In this document: positions 1 to 8,910 of the stretch, piece after piece
Numbering within the stretch: position 1 is the first letter of the stretch
How the letters are laid out: every line of letters starts with the position of its first letter
Origin: Hondaea fermentalgiana
Lineage: Eukaryota > Sar > Bigyra > Thraustochytrida > Thraustochytriidae
Direction: 5' to 3'
Length of the DNA: 25,050 nt
Assembly: GCA_014084085.1 (NCBI GenBank)
Contig: NPFB01000056.1
Span: forward strand, 55,994-81,043
Translations under genes and position numbers: made by a program
The notes under the pieces: model-generated
Databases searched by the model: none
Told to the model about the DNA's origin: nothing
What the model saw: only the letters and a program-made list of their open reading frames with translations

Positions 1-110
1 CTGCGCCGCGCCTCCGCGCCCTCTCCCCGCGCCCGCGGCCCCGCGCCGCGCCGCGCCATGCCGCGCCGCGCCGCCCGAGGCAGCGTTTGGAGATTGGATT
101 GGATCAGACG

Positions 111-135
111 AGATAAGATGAGATGAGATGCGATG
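111..135. repeat. AGATG/AGATA microsatellite
   Basis: Pentanucleotide units (AGATA, AGATG, AGATG, then degenerate CGATG) lie in tandem right after the GC-rich edge. It is a short simple repeat with no further signal. Confidence 0.7.
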
Positions 136-244
136 GCCGCGCCCAGCCCCGCCCGCCGCGCTCGAGGCGCACCGCGGCCTGGGCTCGGCGCGCTCGCTCC
201 GCGTGGGGACGGGCTCGCCCGCGTCGAGCGAGCGGCCGCGGGGA

Positions 245-297
245 GGCTGGCTGGCTGGCTGGCTTGCTTGCTGGCTTGCCTGCTCGCTCGCGCTTGC
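245..297. repeat. GGCT/GCTT tetranucleotide tract
   Basis: About thirteen tandem tetranucleotides of the form GCTN (GGCT, then TGCT, GGCT, CGCT variants). It belongs to the AGC-core (NAGC/GCTN) microsatellite family that recurs at 11614-11676, 16003-16020, 16424-16485, 17610-17637 and 18242-18297. Confidence 0.8.
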
Positions 298-384
298 GGC
301 GTCTTCTGGGATGATGTGTTGACAAGTGAAGTGAACGACGAGCGGCAGCGCCTTTCGCGGAGGGAGAAGGGGGGAAAGGGGAAA

Positions 385-398
385 GGGGGGGGGGGGGG
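385..398. repeat. G14 homopolymer
   Basis: Fourteen consecutive G residues, preceded by runs of six and four G separated by AAA. Such a cluster could fold as a G-quadruplex on the + strand, and it is also a place where sequencing length errors are likely. Confidence 0.9.
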
Positions 399-589
399 CG
401 CTGCGGTCCAGCACGTGCGTCGCCCTGGGACCGATCTGGCGGATCGCCGGACGCTGCTTTGTCTTTTGCGGCTTGGCGAGCCACATTCTCCACGACCTGG
501 CTGGCCTAGCTAGCTTTCACGCCTGGCTGCATTTTTTCGTCCACCCACATCTCACACTAAACTTTTCGGGCTTTTAGGCCCACTGCCAG

Positions 590-643
590 TTTTTTATTAT
601 TATAAATTTTTAATTTTTTTTTTTTAAAAATTTAAATGTTTTT
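590..643. other. AT-rich patch in GC-rich DNA
   Basis: An almost pure A/T stretch, including a T12-like run followed by A5 and TTTAAA, stands out sharply from the GC-rich surroundings. It could be a transcript 3' end, a nucleosome-free promoter element or a matrix-attachment type sequence. The sequence alone does not decide. Confidence 0.5.
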
Positions 644-2194
644 AGCCGTCTGTCTTTGTATAAGCTGCAGCGCTTCGCTCAACACACCACCCTCCACCTC
701 ACAATATGCGTCCAGACCGATCGCGTCTACAGTCCAGGTCTTGCGCCCAGATAGCCAAACAAGCACAGCAAAGAAACACCACCAAGAAGACGAACTCGCG
801 GCCAGCATCCAGCACGTCTGCCGTGGCCGGTCGCCACCAGTCGCATCGCTGTGGCTATTCATTGTTACATCCCAAGCTGCAGCTGCCGGCGGCTGGCGGC
901 TGGCGGCTGATGCTGGTTGCATGGTTGCTGGAAGGCACGCCTTCCTTGCCTCCGCCCGGACCCTCGTCTCGTCTCCCTCACAGTCTCTCTGCACGCTATG
1001 CCACCTTTTCTATAAGGCGAATGCGCCCAACATACTTCTAGAGACCCCCCCCCCTTCAAGAGGTGCCCGCCCTTCCTATACTGCCTCGCGACCGTCCCTG
1101 CGCCATACCGGGTACAAAAGAACTCTTTGATCTTCTTTCTCCACAGTTGACACATATCCCACACCTCAATGGCTTTTGCGGGTTCCACTCGGGAGCTGCT
1201 CTTCGATCAGGCACGAACGAGCAAACGAGCAAATGAGCAGACGAGCAGGAGAACGCCAGGCCGGTCTTGGAACTCGCCTACGCTGCTACCTTTGCGCGAC
1301 CAAGCGAGCTGCGGACTCCCGCTCCTCACGCTTTGCGTCCTTGCCGGAATGCCGCCACGGGCGACTTGGTCCTTTTCCTGCTTCCGTCCTAAACAAGCTT
1401 TTTGGCTGCTGCTGCATGCATGCACATAGACGGGACGTAGACGAGCAGTCCTTGTCACACTGACCCGCGCGATGAACGCAGCGGCGACGGAACGAGACGA
1501 GGAGCAAACGATCCATCCGGACGAGACGTTCCGACAACTTGAAGCACATGCATGAGTATACGTAGAACCCTCGTGGGTGCAGCGAGGACGACCTATCCGT
1601 GCCAAACCGCGGCCGGATCGATCGTCGATCGAGCCCGCGGGCTCGCACCGGTCTCACGGTCAACGAGGCGAAAGCTGCCTGCCGTCATTGCTCGCAAGAC
1701 GACCCCACTCGACAAAACCCGAGCTGAGGAGATTGGGCCTCGCTCGTCCGTTTGGCCTCGATTTTCGGTTCAGCCGATGGCCGGTGTCCACGACGCACGT
1801 GACGACGACGAGGGCGTAGACGCGCTCTCCCAGCCCGATTGCCGCGGCCATCCCGTCAGATCCACTTGCTGCTGCGACGACGGCGGCGTCGGCGGTGCAC
1901 GGGAGACCCGGACGGGGCCCCGCAAGCACGCCATCGTGATGGTCGGTCTGAAGGAGGCTCGTCACAGCGTCATTCGGGATCCTGTTCTCGACGAGGAGGA
2001 CGATGAGAGAATGGCACGCATGCATGCACGCCCGCCGTCCCCGTCCGCCTGTTCGTGGCGCTCGTTCAGCCATGTCCGCGGGGGTATGTATGATCAGCCG
2101 GGTTTGGTTGGCAAGGTGCGCGCGACGAAGATGATCTTGCAAGGGCCACTTTCTCTTTTGGCCAGGGATGATCAAGTGCCGAGATGCCTGCAGT
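644..2194. other. Gene-free stretch
   Basis: No frame carries a recognisable domain. The longest frames, 1552-2205 (+) and 1660-2175 (-), overlap each other and have no motif, sensible composition or good start. A TATA-like CTATAAGG near 1010 and an acceptor-like pyrimidine tract ending CACAG at 1146 are present, followed by an ATG at 1169 in a reasonable context, but the following frame of 86 codons is not convincing. A small spliced gene cannot be excluded. Confidence 0.45.
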
Positions 2195-2245
2195 GGCCTT
2201 TGTAGGCCTATTACAAGAGCCTACATTAAAAAAATTAATAGGCCT
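2195..2245. repeat. Nested alternative inverted repeats
   Basis: Three mutually overlapping pairings are visible: GGCCT (2195-2199) with AGGCC (2204-2208); TGTAGGC (2201-2207) with GCCTACA (2219-2225); and AGGCCTATTA (2204-2213) with TAATAGGCCT (2236-2245), all perfect. They share the AGGCC block, so only one can form at a time. The element lies about 135 bp past the stop of the minus-strand methyltransferase gene, so it could be in that gene's 3' UTR or act as a terminator or processing hairpin. Its function is unknown. Confidence 0.6.
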
Positions 2246-2379
2246 GCTAGAAAGGTGGTCGATGGATTAGATGGGCATAGTAGAGACGGACAAATTAAGG
2301 CAACTCATTCTTTGCAAGTACACGCAGCTGTAGCATCAGACAACGGCAACATATATTACATTTCACGACAGGCCATCCT

Positions 2380-3756
2380 TTACGTATCTTTGACCACGGC
2401 AGAGAGAAAGAGCCCACTCGTCTGAGATCCAGCCGGGTCAAAGAGCAGGGATCCCGCTAAACGGCTGGAGATACGCGAGGGCACTGAAGGGTGGACCCCA
2501 GGGTCGACAACACGCGCACTCGGGCGCTCTCGCAAAAGGTGTTCAACGATTGCCTCATTTTGTGCCTCTGCGAAACTGCAAGTGCTGTAAACCAGACGGC
2601 CACCCGGTCGAAGAGAGTCAAATCCATTCAAAATGAGTCTGCGCTGCAGAGATGCGAGGCCTTGCGCGTCGCGCAGCCAGCCCGCGTAGAGGTCGTTAAG
2701 TGCTTCGGGCGACCACGCTCCCGAGGCAGCCTCCGTGCCCGAAGGCGCAAGATGCTTGAGTATGTGCCGTACCGAGCCCTCATGACTGCACTGGGCGTCA
2801 ACGAGTACACGGTCGTAGCCCTCGGGCAACCTGACTTGTGCACGCATTGCTGCAGCGCGCTCGCGAAGGCGTTTAATGAATCGCTTCCGAGGCCGTTGTA
2901 AAACGATCTTCGAGCCTGCGTTATCAACGTCAATTTCTTCGCAACGAGCTCCGGAACCAGTATCAAAGAGGACCGCATCTGCGGCGCTGTCCCACACGAG
3001 CGTGCCCTCGCTGCCGATCGGCTTCGCACCGTCCTGACAGCGCAACTCAAAGTGCCAGCCTCGCGACGATAATAATGACGGCGGCGATGACAAGGAGATC
3101 ATATCTTTCCTTGCACTGCTCGTGATCGCTTCACGTGCTTCACGTGCTGCGCCAAGTCGACGTCGACGTGCCAGCCCTGCGCACGCGCTGGTGCGCTCAG
3201 GGCATGCATCGACACCCACAAGAATGCCCTCATGCGCTAGTCGATCGGCAATAATGGACAGCTTTGCCCCTGGCGCACAACAAATGTCGAGCACAGCTTG
3301 GCCCTCACGGACGTCGAGGGCATCGACTGCCAAAACCGATGCTGCGTCAACCCCCATGAAAACGCCGGCTTCGTACAGAGGGTGCTTGGATATGAGCGTC
3401 TCGGGCGGCAAGGCCCAGACTTGCTCACCAAGGTCCCACCGCCCTGCCCATGGCACCGGTTCTGCGCCTTCAATGCGCGCAAGAAATGACGCACATTTGC
3501 GCCGCAAAGTCTCACAAAGTTCCTCTGCGTCGTGCTCCGCACTTCCTGACGCCAAGGACGAGGTCGAGGCCGCCTTGGCGCCTTGCCACGACCACCTTGC
3601 TGCAGACCGCCTCGACAACCACACGTGCCGTGGCACAGTCTCCGCGGCCGCCACTTGGGCCGCGTACCAGCCCGCGTCCACCCCATTCACGCGCAAGAAC
3701 TCCTCGAAGCGCGCTGGCAACCGCAGGGCTGCGCGCGCCGTGGCTTCTGCTCCCAT
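2380..3756 (-). CDS. NSUN-family RNA (cytosine-5) methyltransferase
   Basis: A 458-aa protein of the NOL1/NOP2/Sun family, which transfers methyl from S-adenosylmethionine to C5 of cytosine in tRNA or rRNA. Seen: motif I DICCAPGAK at about 157-165 for SAM binding; motif IV DAQCSHEG at about 320-327, whose Cys323 is the usual product-release cysteine; motif VI STCS at about 391-394 with Cys393 as the likely catalytic nucleophile; and HPLYEAG at about 125-131 before motif I, as in the family. The usual Pro before the motif IV Cys is Gln. An extra loop of about 100 residues (about 200-300) separates motifs I and IV. The ATG at 3756 gives a good context (CAAAATGGG) and is the first in frame. The gene is divergent from NOB1. 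Which NSUN subfamily and RNA target cannot be told here; localisation is not evident. Confidence 0.9.
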   Translation of the reverse strand: MGAEATARAALRLPARFEEFLRVNGVDAGWYAAQVAAAETVPRHVWLSRRSAARWSWQGAKAASTSSLASGSAEHDAEELCETLRRKCASFLARIEGAEPVPWAGRWDLGEQVWALPPETLISKHPLYEAGVFMGVDAASVLAVDALDVREGQAVLDICCAPGAKLSIIADRLAHEGILVGVDACPERTSACAGLARRRRLGAAREAREAITSSARKDMISLSSPPSLLSSRGWHFELRCQDGAKPIGSEGTLVWDSAADAVLFDTGSGARCEEIDVDNAGSKIVLQRPRKRFIKRLRERAAAMRAQVRLPEGYDRVLVDAQCSHEGSVRHILKHLAPSGTEAASGAWSPEALNDLYAGWLRDAQGLASLQRRLILNGFDSLRPGGRLVYSTCSFAEAQNEAIVEHLLRERPSARVVDPGVHPSVPSRISSRLAGSLLFDPAGSQTSGLFLSAVVKDT

Positions 3757-4159
3757 TTTGCGCGACGCTTGGGGCCTCGCCCGCGGCGTCTCGGCCTCTT
3801 CGGCCGCGCGCCGCGTCCCTCAAGAACGTCTTCTTCGCGCTCTGCCGCCGCGAGCCCAAAAGGCCAGCAAACTCTGCGCAACCCATTACGCTCGGGTGCG
3901 CAACCCCGTTTCGTTTGCGCAACCCTTTTTCCCGCGAGGAGGCGCCACTGGCGGGGAATTCGTGGTCAGTCAGGGCGTGCGTGCGCGGGCTCCTCGCCGG
4001 GCGGAGAGTCCGCCAACAATTCCGCTCGCGGGCGACGACGCCGCGCCTGCACGAGACACACTCGAGCGGGACCAGGGAGGATCCCGCGCCGTGCGTGCGT
4101 GCCGGCGGCCGACGACCGGAGCTCGAGTGGACGTCTTTTGCTAGGCAAGCAAAGGAAAG
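3757..4159. promoter_or_regulatory. Shared divergent promoter, NSUN and NOB1
   Basis: The 403-bp spacer between two divergently transcribed RNA-maturation genes must contain both promoters unless they extend into coding DNA. No TATA box is obvious. Its main feature is the triple TGCGCAACCC repeat listed separately. Open frames crossing it on both strands are antisense continuations without domains. Confidence 0.6.
3875..3925 (+). promoter_or_regulatory. Three direct copies of TGCGCAACCC
   Basis: Perfect 10-mers at 3875-3884, 3897-3906 and 3916-3925, spaced 22 and 19 bp start to start, all in one orientation. I did not notice this word elsewhere in the window. The position, 119 bp from the NSUN ATG and 235 bp from the NOB1 ATG, suggests a transcription-factor site for one or both genes. 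The factor is unknown. Confidence 0.5.
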
Positions 4160-6025
4160 ATGGTGACGACCCCGGAAGATGGTGGTGCTGCGGCCCAAGC
4201 TGCCTCGACCGTCAACGCGGACGCCACCGCCTCCATGGAAGGAAATGAAGAGCAGCAGCTTTCGCATCTCGTCGTGGATGCAGGTGCGATTATTCGCCTC
4301 GAGAACTTGAACAATATGGCAAACGAGTTCTGGACGGTTCGTGAGGTCATTTCGGAAATCCGAGACAAGAACGCGCGAAGGGCGCTCGAGACGTTGCCCT
4401 TCGATCTCAAGGTTCGCGAACCCTCCGACGAGGCTCTCGCAGCGGTTGTCGCGTTTGCTAAAAAGACGGGCGACCTCGCTGTTCTCTCCAAGCCCGATAT
4501 TCGTATCATCGCACTTACCTACATGCTGCACAAGGAAACGCACGGAGTCCAAGGTTTGCGCACGACCCCTTTGCGCCCAGGAACATCGGCATCCAACGCC
4601 TCAGCAGCCTCATCTGCTAGCCCTGGACATTCGTCATCGATCTCGACACCCGCCAGCGCCGCGGACGAGGTTGATGGTGAGCCCGCGCCTCTGGCAGCGA
4701 ACGAGCCGGCCGCCCCTGATGCGACAGTTGCCAGCCTGCACCGCCATGACAACAAAGTCATTCCTCTCAAATCCACTGCCGTGGCGAAACCTGGGGTATC
4801 CTGGGCTGCGGCACTGAGCAAGGAGGCACCAAGGGAAGCCGAACAAGTTGCTGAAAAACCCACCACCACCTCCTCCACAACCACCACTGCAGTGCCTGCG
4901 CCTGTATCGGCAAAAGCGAGCGGCTCGCTAGAGCCCTCGTCCATGTGGGACGATGACGACTTTGCAGCACTCGATGATGCCGAAGACGACGAGCTCGAGA
5001 GCCCCACCGTTGTGCCTCCTGCCGCGCCTGAGGAGGCCTGGCCCTCCCTCGGCGCCACGCGTAACGCCATTGCCAACGAAGAGTTTATGCGCACGCGCGA
5101 CGCTACCGAAGCCGAACTCCGCAAAATCGAAGCCAAGGAGAAACGTAAGCTCGAAAAACGTACAAAGAAGCAAGAGCAAAAGATGCAACGCTTGCGCGAG
5201 GAACAAGAGGCCGAGGCCGCCGCTGCCGCTGCGGCCAAGGAAAAGGAAGCCGCAGAGAACCCGCGTCTGCCGGATCACCTTGTCGGCGGCTCGCGCATTC
5301 TTGGCATTTCGGGCGTCACAGTCGACTCAGGCGAACTCGAAGGCGAGGGCTGGGTCACGCCGCAAAACGTCAGCACCCTCGACCCGGCGGACGCGATGAA
5401 GACGCTCTCACTTCAAGGCAAGGCCCAGGACGGATTGTCTGCAGCCCCTTCTAAACCGACCGAGGCGCATTGTGTTGCCTGCATCACCTCCGATTATGCC
5501 ATGCAAAACGTTATGCTCCAGATGGGCATTCGTCTCATGACCATGGAGGGCCGTGCCATCACCCAGATTCGACGATTCGTGCTCAAATGCGACTCGTGTG
5601 GATCGATTTGCAAAAAACTCGACAAAAAGTTTTGCCCTGCGTGCGGCAATGCCACCCTCGCCCGCCTCAACTATTCCATTTCTCCGGACGGCGCGCTTTC
5701 GTACCACTACAAGAAGAACCGTCAAGTCAATACGCGGGGTATGCGATACTCCATGCCCAAGCCAAAGGGCGGCCGCACAGGTGATCTCTTGCTTGCCGAG
5801 GACCAGCTTCTCGCGGGCTACTGGAGTCAGCATGCCCAAAACAAGTCGAACAGCACGTCCATGTTTGGCGAGCACGTCACGGAGTCGCTCGGTCTCAAGC
5901 TTAGCGGTCAGTCGGATGCCGGTATTCGGATCGGCTACGGTCGCCAGAATCCGAACGCTGCCAAGGGTCGCGAGCGCCGCGGTAAAAAGAAGAAGCGCTC
6001 TGAGAAGCGCCCTGGCTTTCTGTAG
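4160..6025 (+). CDS. NOB1: NOB1, 20S pre-rRNA endonuclease
   Basis: A 621-aa protein matching NOB1, the PIN-domain endonuclease that cuts site D to form the 3' end of 18S rRNA in late cytoplasmic pre-40S particles. Seen: an N-terminal PIN domain at about 36-125 with LVVDAG (Asp40), acidic Glu62/Glu66 in REVISEIRDK, TGD at 103-105 and the LSKPDIRIIAL segment (Asp113), giving the acidic metal site; a basic coiled-coil-like stretch at about 310-370; and a zinc ribbon with Cys477, Cys480, Cys492 and Cys495, followed by NYSISPDGALSYHYKKNR and the MPKPKGGR motif typical of NOB1. The C-terminus is very basic. It is longer than yeast or human NOB1 (roughly 400-460 aa) because of Ala/Ser/Thr-rich and acidic low-complexity DNA between PIN and zinc ribbon. 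The ATG at 4160 has a strong context (AAGATGG); Met26 is an alternative start. Confidence 0.95.
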   Translation: MVTTPEDGGAAAQAASTVNADATASMEGNEEQQLSHLVVDAGAIIRLENLNNMANEFWTVREVISEIRDKNARRALETLPFDLKVREPSDEALAAVVAFAKKTGDLAVLSKPDIRIIALTYMLHKETHGVQGLRTTPLRPGTSASNASAASSASPGHSSSISTPASAADEVDGEPAPLAANEPAAPDATVASLHRHDNKVIPLKSTAVAKPGVSWAAALSKEAPREAEQVAEKPTTTSSTTTTAVPAPVSAKASGSLEPSSMWDDDDFAALDDAEDDELESPTVVPPAAPEEAWPSLGATRNAIANEEFMRTRDATEAELRKIEAKEKRKLEKRTKKQEQKMQRLREEQEAEAAAAAAAKEKEAAENPRLPDHLVGGSRILGISGVTVDSGELEGEGWVTPQNVSTLDPADAMKTLSLQGKAQDGLSAAPSKPTEAHCVACITSDYAMQNVMLQMGIRLMTMEGRAITQIRRFVLKCDSCGSICKKLDKKFCPACGNATLARLNYSISPDGALSYHYKKNRQVNTRGMRYSMPKPKGGRTGDLLLAEDQLLAGYWSQHAQNKSNSTSMFGEHVTESLGLKLSGQSDAGIRIGYGRQNPNAAKGRERRGKKKKRSEKRPGFL

Positions 6026-6204
6026 TTGAGTGTAGAAAAGTGCAACAAATAATTAGTATAAAAGACGCTTGCTTTCCCGATGATGCGCGCCATTTAGCCG
6101 ATGCATGGAGAAAACGAAATGTCAACAGAGAAACAACAGCAGACTCGCATTTAAACAGCCTGTTGACCTTCTTGCGACCAGTCAACACGTTTTGTCGGTT
6201 CTGC

Positions 6205-7896
6205 TCATTCATTGAGCGGGCGAACAACAAGGTTCAGCTCATGCTTTGACAACTCCGGAAGTGACCCGCGCTCATTGCAAATTGCCATCGTTAAGGAGAG
6301 CGAGTACGAAATCTTTTCTGCGGATTCGCTTGGAGCCAACGCAAATTTGAAGCGCTGCAAGAGCCGAGACACGAGAAATTTAGCCTCGAATTTAGCCATA
6401 CTCGAGCCCAAGCACCCGCGCGGACTTCCCACTGCCTGGAAGACAGGAAAAGAGTACTCATCAGGGGCTTCAAAGGGTATCCATCGCTCGGGCCGGAACA
6501 CATCCGGGTCGGGGTACACGTCAGGGTTTCGTCCCATGGCATAGTTGGAAAAGGCAACGAGTGTGCCCTCCTCGATGCGCGTGCCAAAGAGCATCATGTC
6601 GCGCGTAGCCATTTTCTGGTCAATTGGAACGGGTGGCCATTTGCGCAGAGCCTCGTACACGCACCCGTTCAAATAGGGCATGCGTGTTGGATCCATGAGA
6701 ACGTCGTAGTCAAGGTGTTCTGTGTCATGTCCAAACTCTCGAACAACTTCCTTGCGGAGTTTTTCCTGGATTTCTGGATGAATGCTTAGTTCAAAGAACA
6801 ACCACGACAGCAGACAAGCCGTGGTGTCTCGACCCGCAATGGTAAAATTGAGGACCACAGCGCGCAGTTCCGCGTCGGTCCAGGGCTGGGCAGTAAGAAA
6901 GGCGCTAATCAGGTCTCGACGAGAGCCTATCGCTGGATCTGTCCGGATTTTGGAGATACGTTTCGTTGTAATCTCATTCAAGGTCCTCACATTCTTGCGA
7001 AACGTACGGTATACCGGGTGCAAAACGTGCATTAGTGCCATTGTCAGACTGGATTCCGCCAGAGGGCCATCCACTGTGAGTTGGCCGAATGGAAAGGGTA
7101 ACACAAAGCGCGAGATTAGCATTGCGGGCGATCCAAGGACGAGAAACGCCATCATTGCGCGGTGAGCCTCGTCGAAACACGCAGCATACTCCTCGGTCCG
7201 CTCGCGCTCGTTCTCTTCGGTGCCATAGAAGATCTTGTCAATGGACGCAAAAGTGAACCAGAAGAAACGGTCTTGCATGTCGACCACGGCGTCGGCATCC
7301 TCGCTTTTTGCCGAGGCCGTTCTTTCCTCGAGCTGGCGGATAAAAAGATTCGACTTTGTTTCGAACGTATCTGCCATGAGTTCAACAAACGTACGTTTTG
7401 TGAACAACTTGGAGGCCAACTTGCGATGCATGTGCCATTCCTTGTGCTCCTCGGGATGATCGGGTCCGTGTCGAAGCGTAAAGATGCCTTTGCCCAGAAA
7501 GGTGTGAATCATGCTAAAGAGGTCGTCATGCGGGGGATGCTTTGTAAAATAGGCAAAATCGTCCCGAAGAATCTTGCGCACGCCCTCGCCACTATTCACC
7601 ACTACGCCAAACTCAGGGAGCGACCATTTGCTCAAGGGCTCCTTGCGATGCGGCATGACCATGTCCGTGCAGTAGTCATGGATTCGGTTGATGTTGGCCA
7701 CGTACGTTTGCATGGTCCAGTCTACATTTTCGCCGGGCACGCGCGCCACGTCGCGCTTGAAGCGCTTCGCGCGCAGCCAGAATGCCACCATCTTGTAAGC
7801 CATGTGCGCCAGCGCAAACTTGGCGTATGCACGCAGAGCCCAACCCAACTTTGGGCCCCAGAGCGCATCAAGCATGTGTTTCCCCAACTCCGCCAT
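6205..7896 (-). CDS. Cytochrome P450, CYP4/CYP86-like
   Basis: A 563-aa P450 monooxygenase. Seen: I-helix AGRDTTA at about 354-360 (oxygen activation), ExxR as Glu415 and Arg418 in YEALRKWPPVP, FRPERW at about 467-472, and a haem-loop Cys495 in the stretch beginning FQAVGSPRGCLG, followed by MAKFEAKFLVSRLL. This pattern fits the CYP4/CYP86/CYP704 clan of fatty-acid hydroxylases, so omega-hydroxylation of fatty acids is a reasonable guess, not shown. The haem loop has two residues more than FxxGxRxCxG. The N-terminus has only a moderately hydrophobic segment (about 20-42), which may be an ER anchor, followed by basic residues. The ATG at 7896 (context AAGCATGGC) was chosen because the frame opens upstream only with a GTG. 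It is tail-to-tail with NOB1, head-to-head with the channel gene. Confidence 0.92.
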   Translation of the reverse strand: MAELGKHMLDALWGPKLGWALRAYAKFALAHMAYKMVAFWLRAKRFKRDVARVPGENVDWTMQTYVANINRIHDYCTDMVMPHRKEPLSKWSLPEFGVVVNSGEGVRKILRDDFAYFTKHPPHDDLFSMIHTFLGKGIFTLRHGPDHPEEHKEWHMHRKLASKLFTKRTFVELMADTFETKSNLFIRQLEERTASAKSEDADAVVDMQDRFFWFTFASIDKIFYGTEENERERTEEYAACFDEAHRAMMAFLVLGSPAMLISRFVLPFPFGQLTVDGPLAESSLTMALMHVLHPVYRTFRKNVRTLNEITTKRISKIRTDPAIGSRRDLISAFLTAQPWTDAELRAVVLNFTIAGRDTTACLLSWLFFELSIHPEIQEKLRKEVVREFGHDTEHLDYDVLMDPTRMPYLNGCVYEALRKWPPVPIDQKMATRDMMLFGTRIEEGTLVAFSNYAMGRNPDVYPDPDVFRPERWIPFEAPDEYSFPVFQAVGSPRGCLGSSMAKFEAKFLVSRLLQRFKFALAPSESAEKISYSLSLTMAICNERGSLPELSKHELNLVVRPLNE

Positions 7897-8910
7897 GCTT
7901 GCGACCCTCGCCGTACGTCTCGGCTCGTGCACAGCAGCAGCGCTTGCTCCAATGCTGCTGCACGCCTGGCTGCCTGCGGTCGCTCGCGCGCTCTAACAGT
8001 AGATTCGAGTTTGCTTGCTCTTGGCTTGGGATTCTTCTTTCGAGCCCGTCCGTCAGCCGTCAGAAGAATGCAAACTGGTCGCAAACTGGGCCACAGACAC
8101 TGCCATTCATTCAACTTGCTGGTATTACCAATTCAACTTGGAGTCAGCGATCTTTTGACCAGAACGTACGAAGGCTCGTCGCATAGTACTCGCAAATAGC
8201 TTACGCTTCGACATCGACTGTGACAGCTGTTGCATCAAGGCACGGACTACTGCCGTGTGGCAAGAGATACTGTCCTGAAGATGCCTATCGTTGCTGCAGC
8301 TGCTTGCGAAGTCCCTTTTCTTTTTCCAAAGCTCAGAATATTTCCCTTCCACCATTTCGACATACGAGACACAGTGAGCTTATAAATCAGACTTCCTTTC
8401 TTCGTGTGAGTTCTCGCCTCATTATTACATTTTTCACCCTCTGAAAACTATCCGTTGATGCAAAAGTGGCCGCGCCGCCACCAGCGGCTCTGGCAGGCTG
8501 TCGATTCGCATAACATGTAGCGACATGCAATGCTACCACGAATCCCCTGAGAAGGAAGCACACTGCGCGAAGAAAACAGTCACAAGGGTCGCGAGCACAA
8601 GCGGCGGTGCGAGTGAAGGCGTGGGTAGCACTAAAAATCTTGATCCGTGTGCCTTGCCTTGCACAACATCAAATCGCCTTGGAAGGCGACACGCCGCAAC
8701 GCCCGCCCGTTCGTCAGCCAGCGCCGCGCGCGCTCTGCTCGTCCTGAGCGAGCAAGCGCAGGGGAGGGGCGCAAGACTCGATCGGTGCGACGCAAAGAGT
8801 CAGCGAGACTCTTTCGTACTTGCTAGCAACGGTGTCCAGCAAGCTCATCTCGCTGAGCGTGGACGCAACAAACCACCTTGCGTGCACATTTTCACACACA
8901 GAGACATACA
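7897..8910. promoter_or_regulatory. Divergent promoter region, P450 and channel
   Basis: About 1 kb between two divergent starts. A TATA-like TATAAAT lies at 8381-8387, in an AT-richer part (about 8330-8460), but it is more than 450 bp from either start codon and may be chance. Open frames here (for example 8525-9055) have no domains. No RNA gene was recognised. Confidence 0.4.

Larger units (their letters stand above)
1..582. other. GC-rich gene-free left edge
   Basis: No frame here shows a recognisable domain; the open frames are arginine-, proline- and alanine-rich on both strands, as expected by chance in very GC-rich DNA. The stretch holds CCGCG-type short repeats at the edge, an AGATG microsatellite, a GGCT/GCTT tetranucleotide tract and a 14-base G run, listed separately. 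It could be promoter or 5' leader of a gene beyond the left edge, but nothing proves that. Confidence 0.5.

Noticed and set aside
636..1130. 164-codon plus-strand frame after the AT-rich patch
   Set aside because: Starts inside AT-rich DNA, has no domain, and overlaps several other frames of equal quality.
1112..1146. Donor GTACAA and acceptor CTTTCTCCACAG as an intron
   Set aside because: Only 35 nt apart and no coding frame is joined across them.
1552..2205. 217-codon plus-strand frame, with a 171-codon minus-strand frame opposite it
   Set aside because: Both cover the same GC-rich DNA, neither has a domain, and composition follows base bias. No sign which strand, if any, is coding.
3122..4144. 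340-codon frame antisense to the NSUN gene, and a 346-codon minus frame (3512-4552) antisense to NOB1
   Set aside because: Opposite strands of well-supported genes; Arg/Ser/Ala-rich shadow frames without motifs.
4519..5238. 239-codon minus frame inside NOB1
   Set aside because: Shadow of the Ala/Ser-rich and coiled-coil-coding part of NOB1; poly-Ala/Ser composition only.
7162..8199. 345-codon plus frame antisense to the P450 gene
   Set aside because: Shadow frame over the P450 coding region, no domain.
8878..8910. Eleven-codon upstream extension of the channel gene
   Set aside because: It would begin at TTG; the ATG at 8911 is the first ATG in the frame. For the same reason the non-ATG extensions of the P450, 187-aa, carrier, cyclin and disordered-protein frames were dropped.
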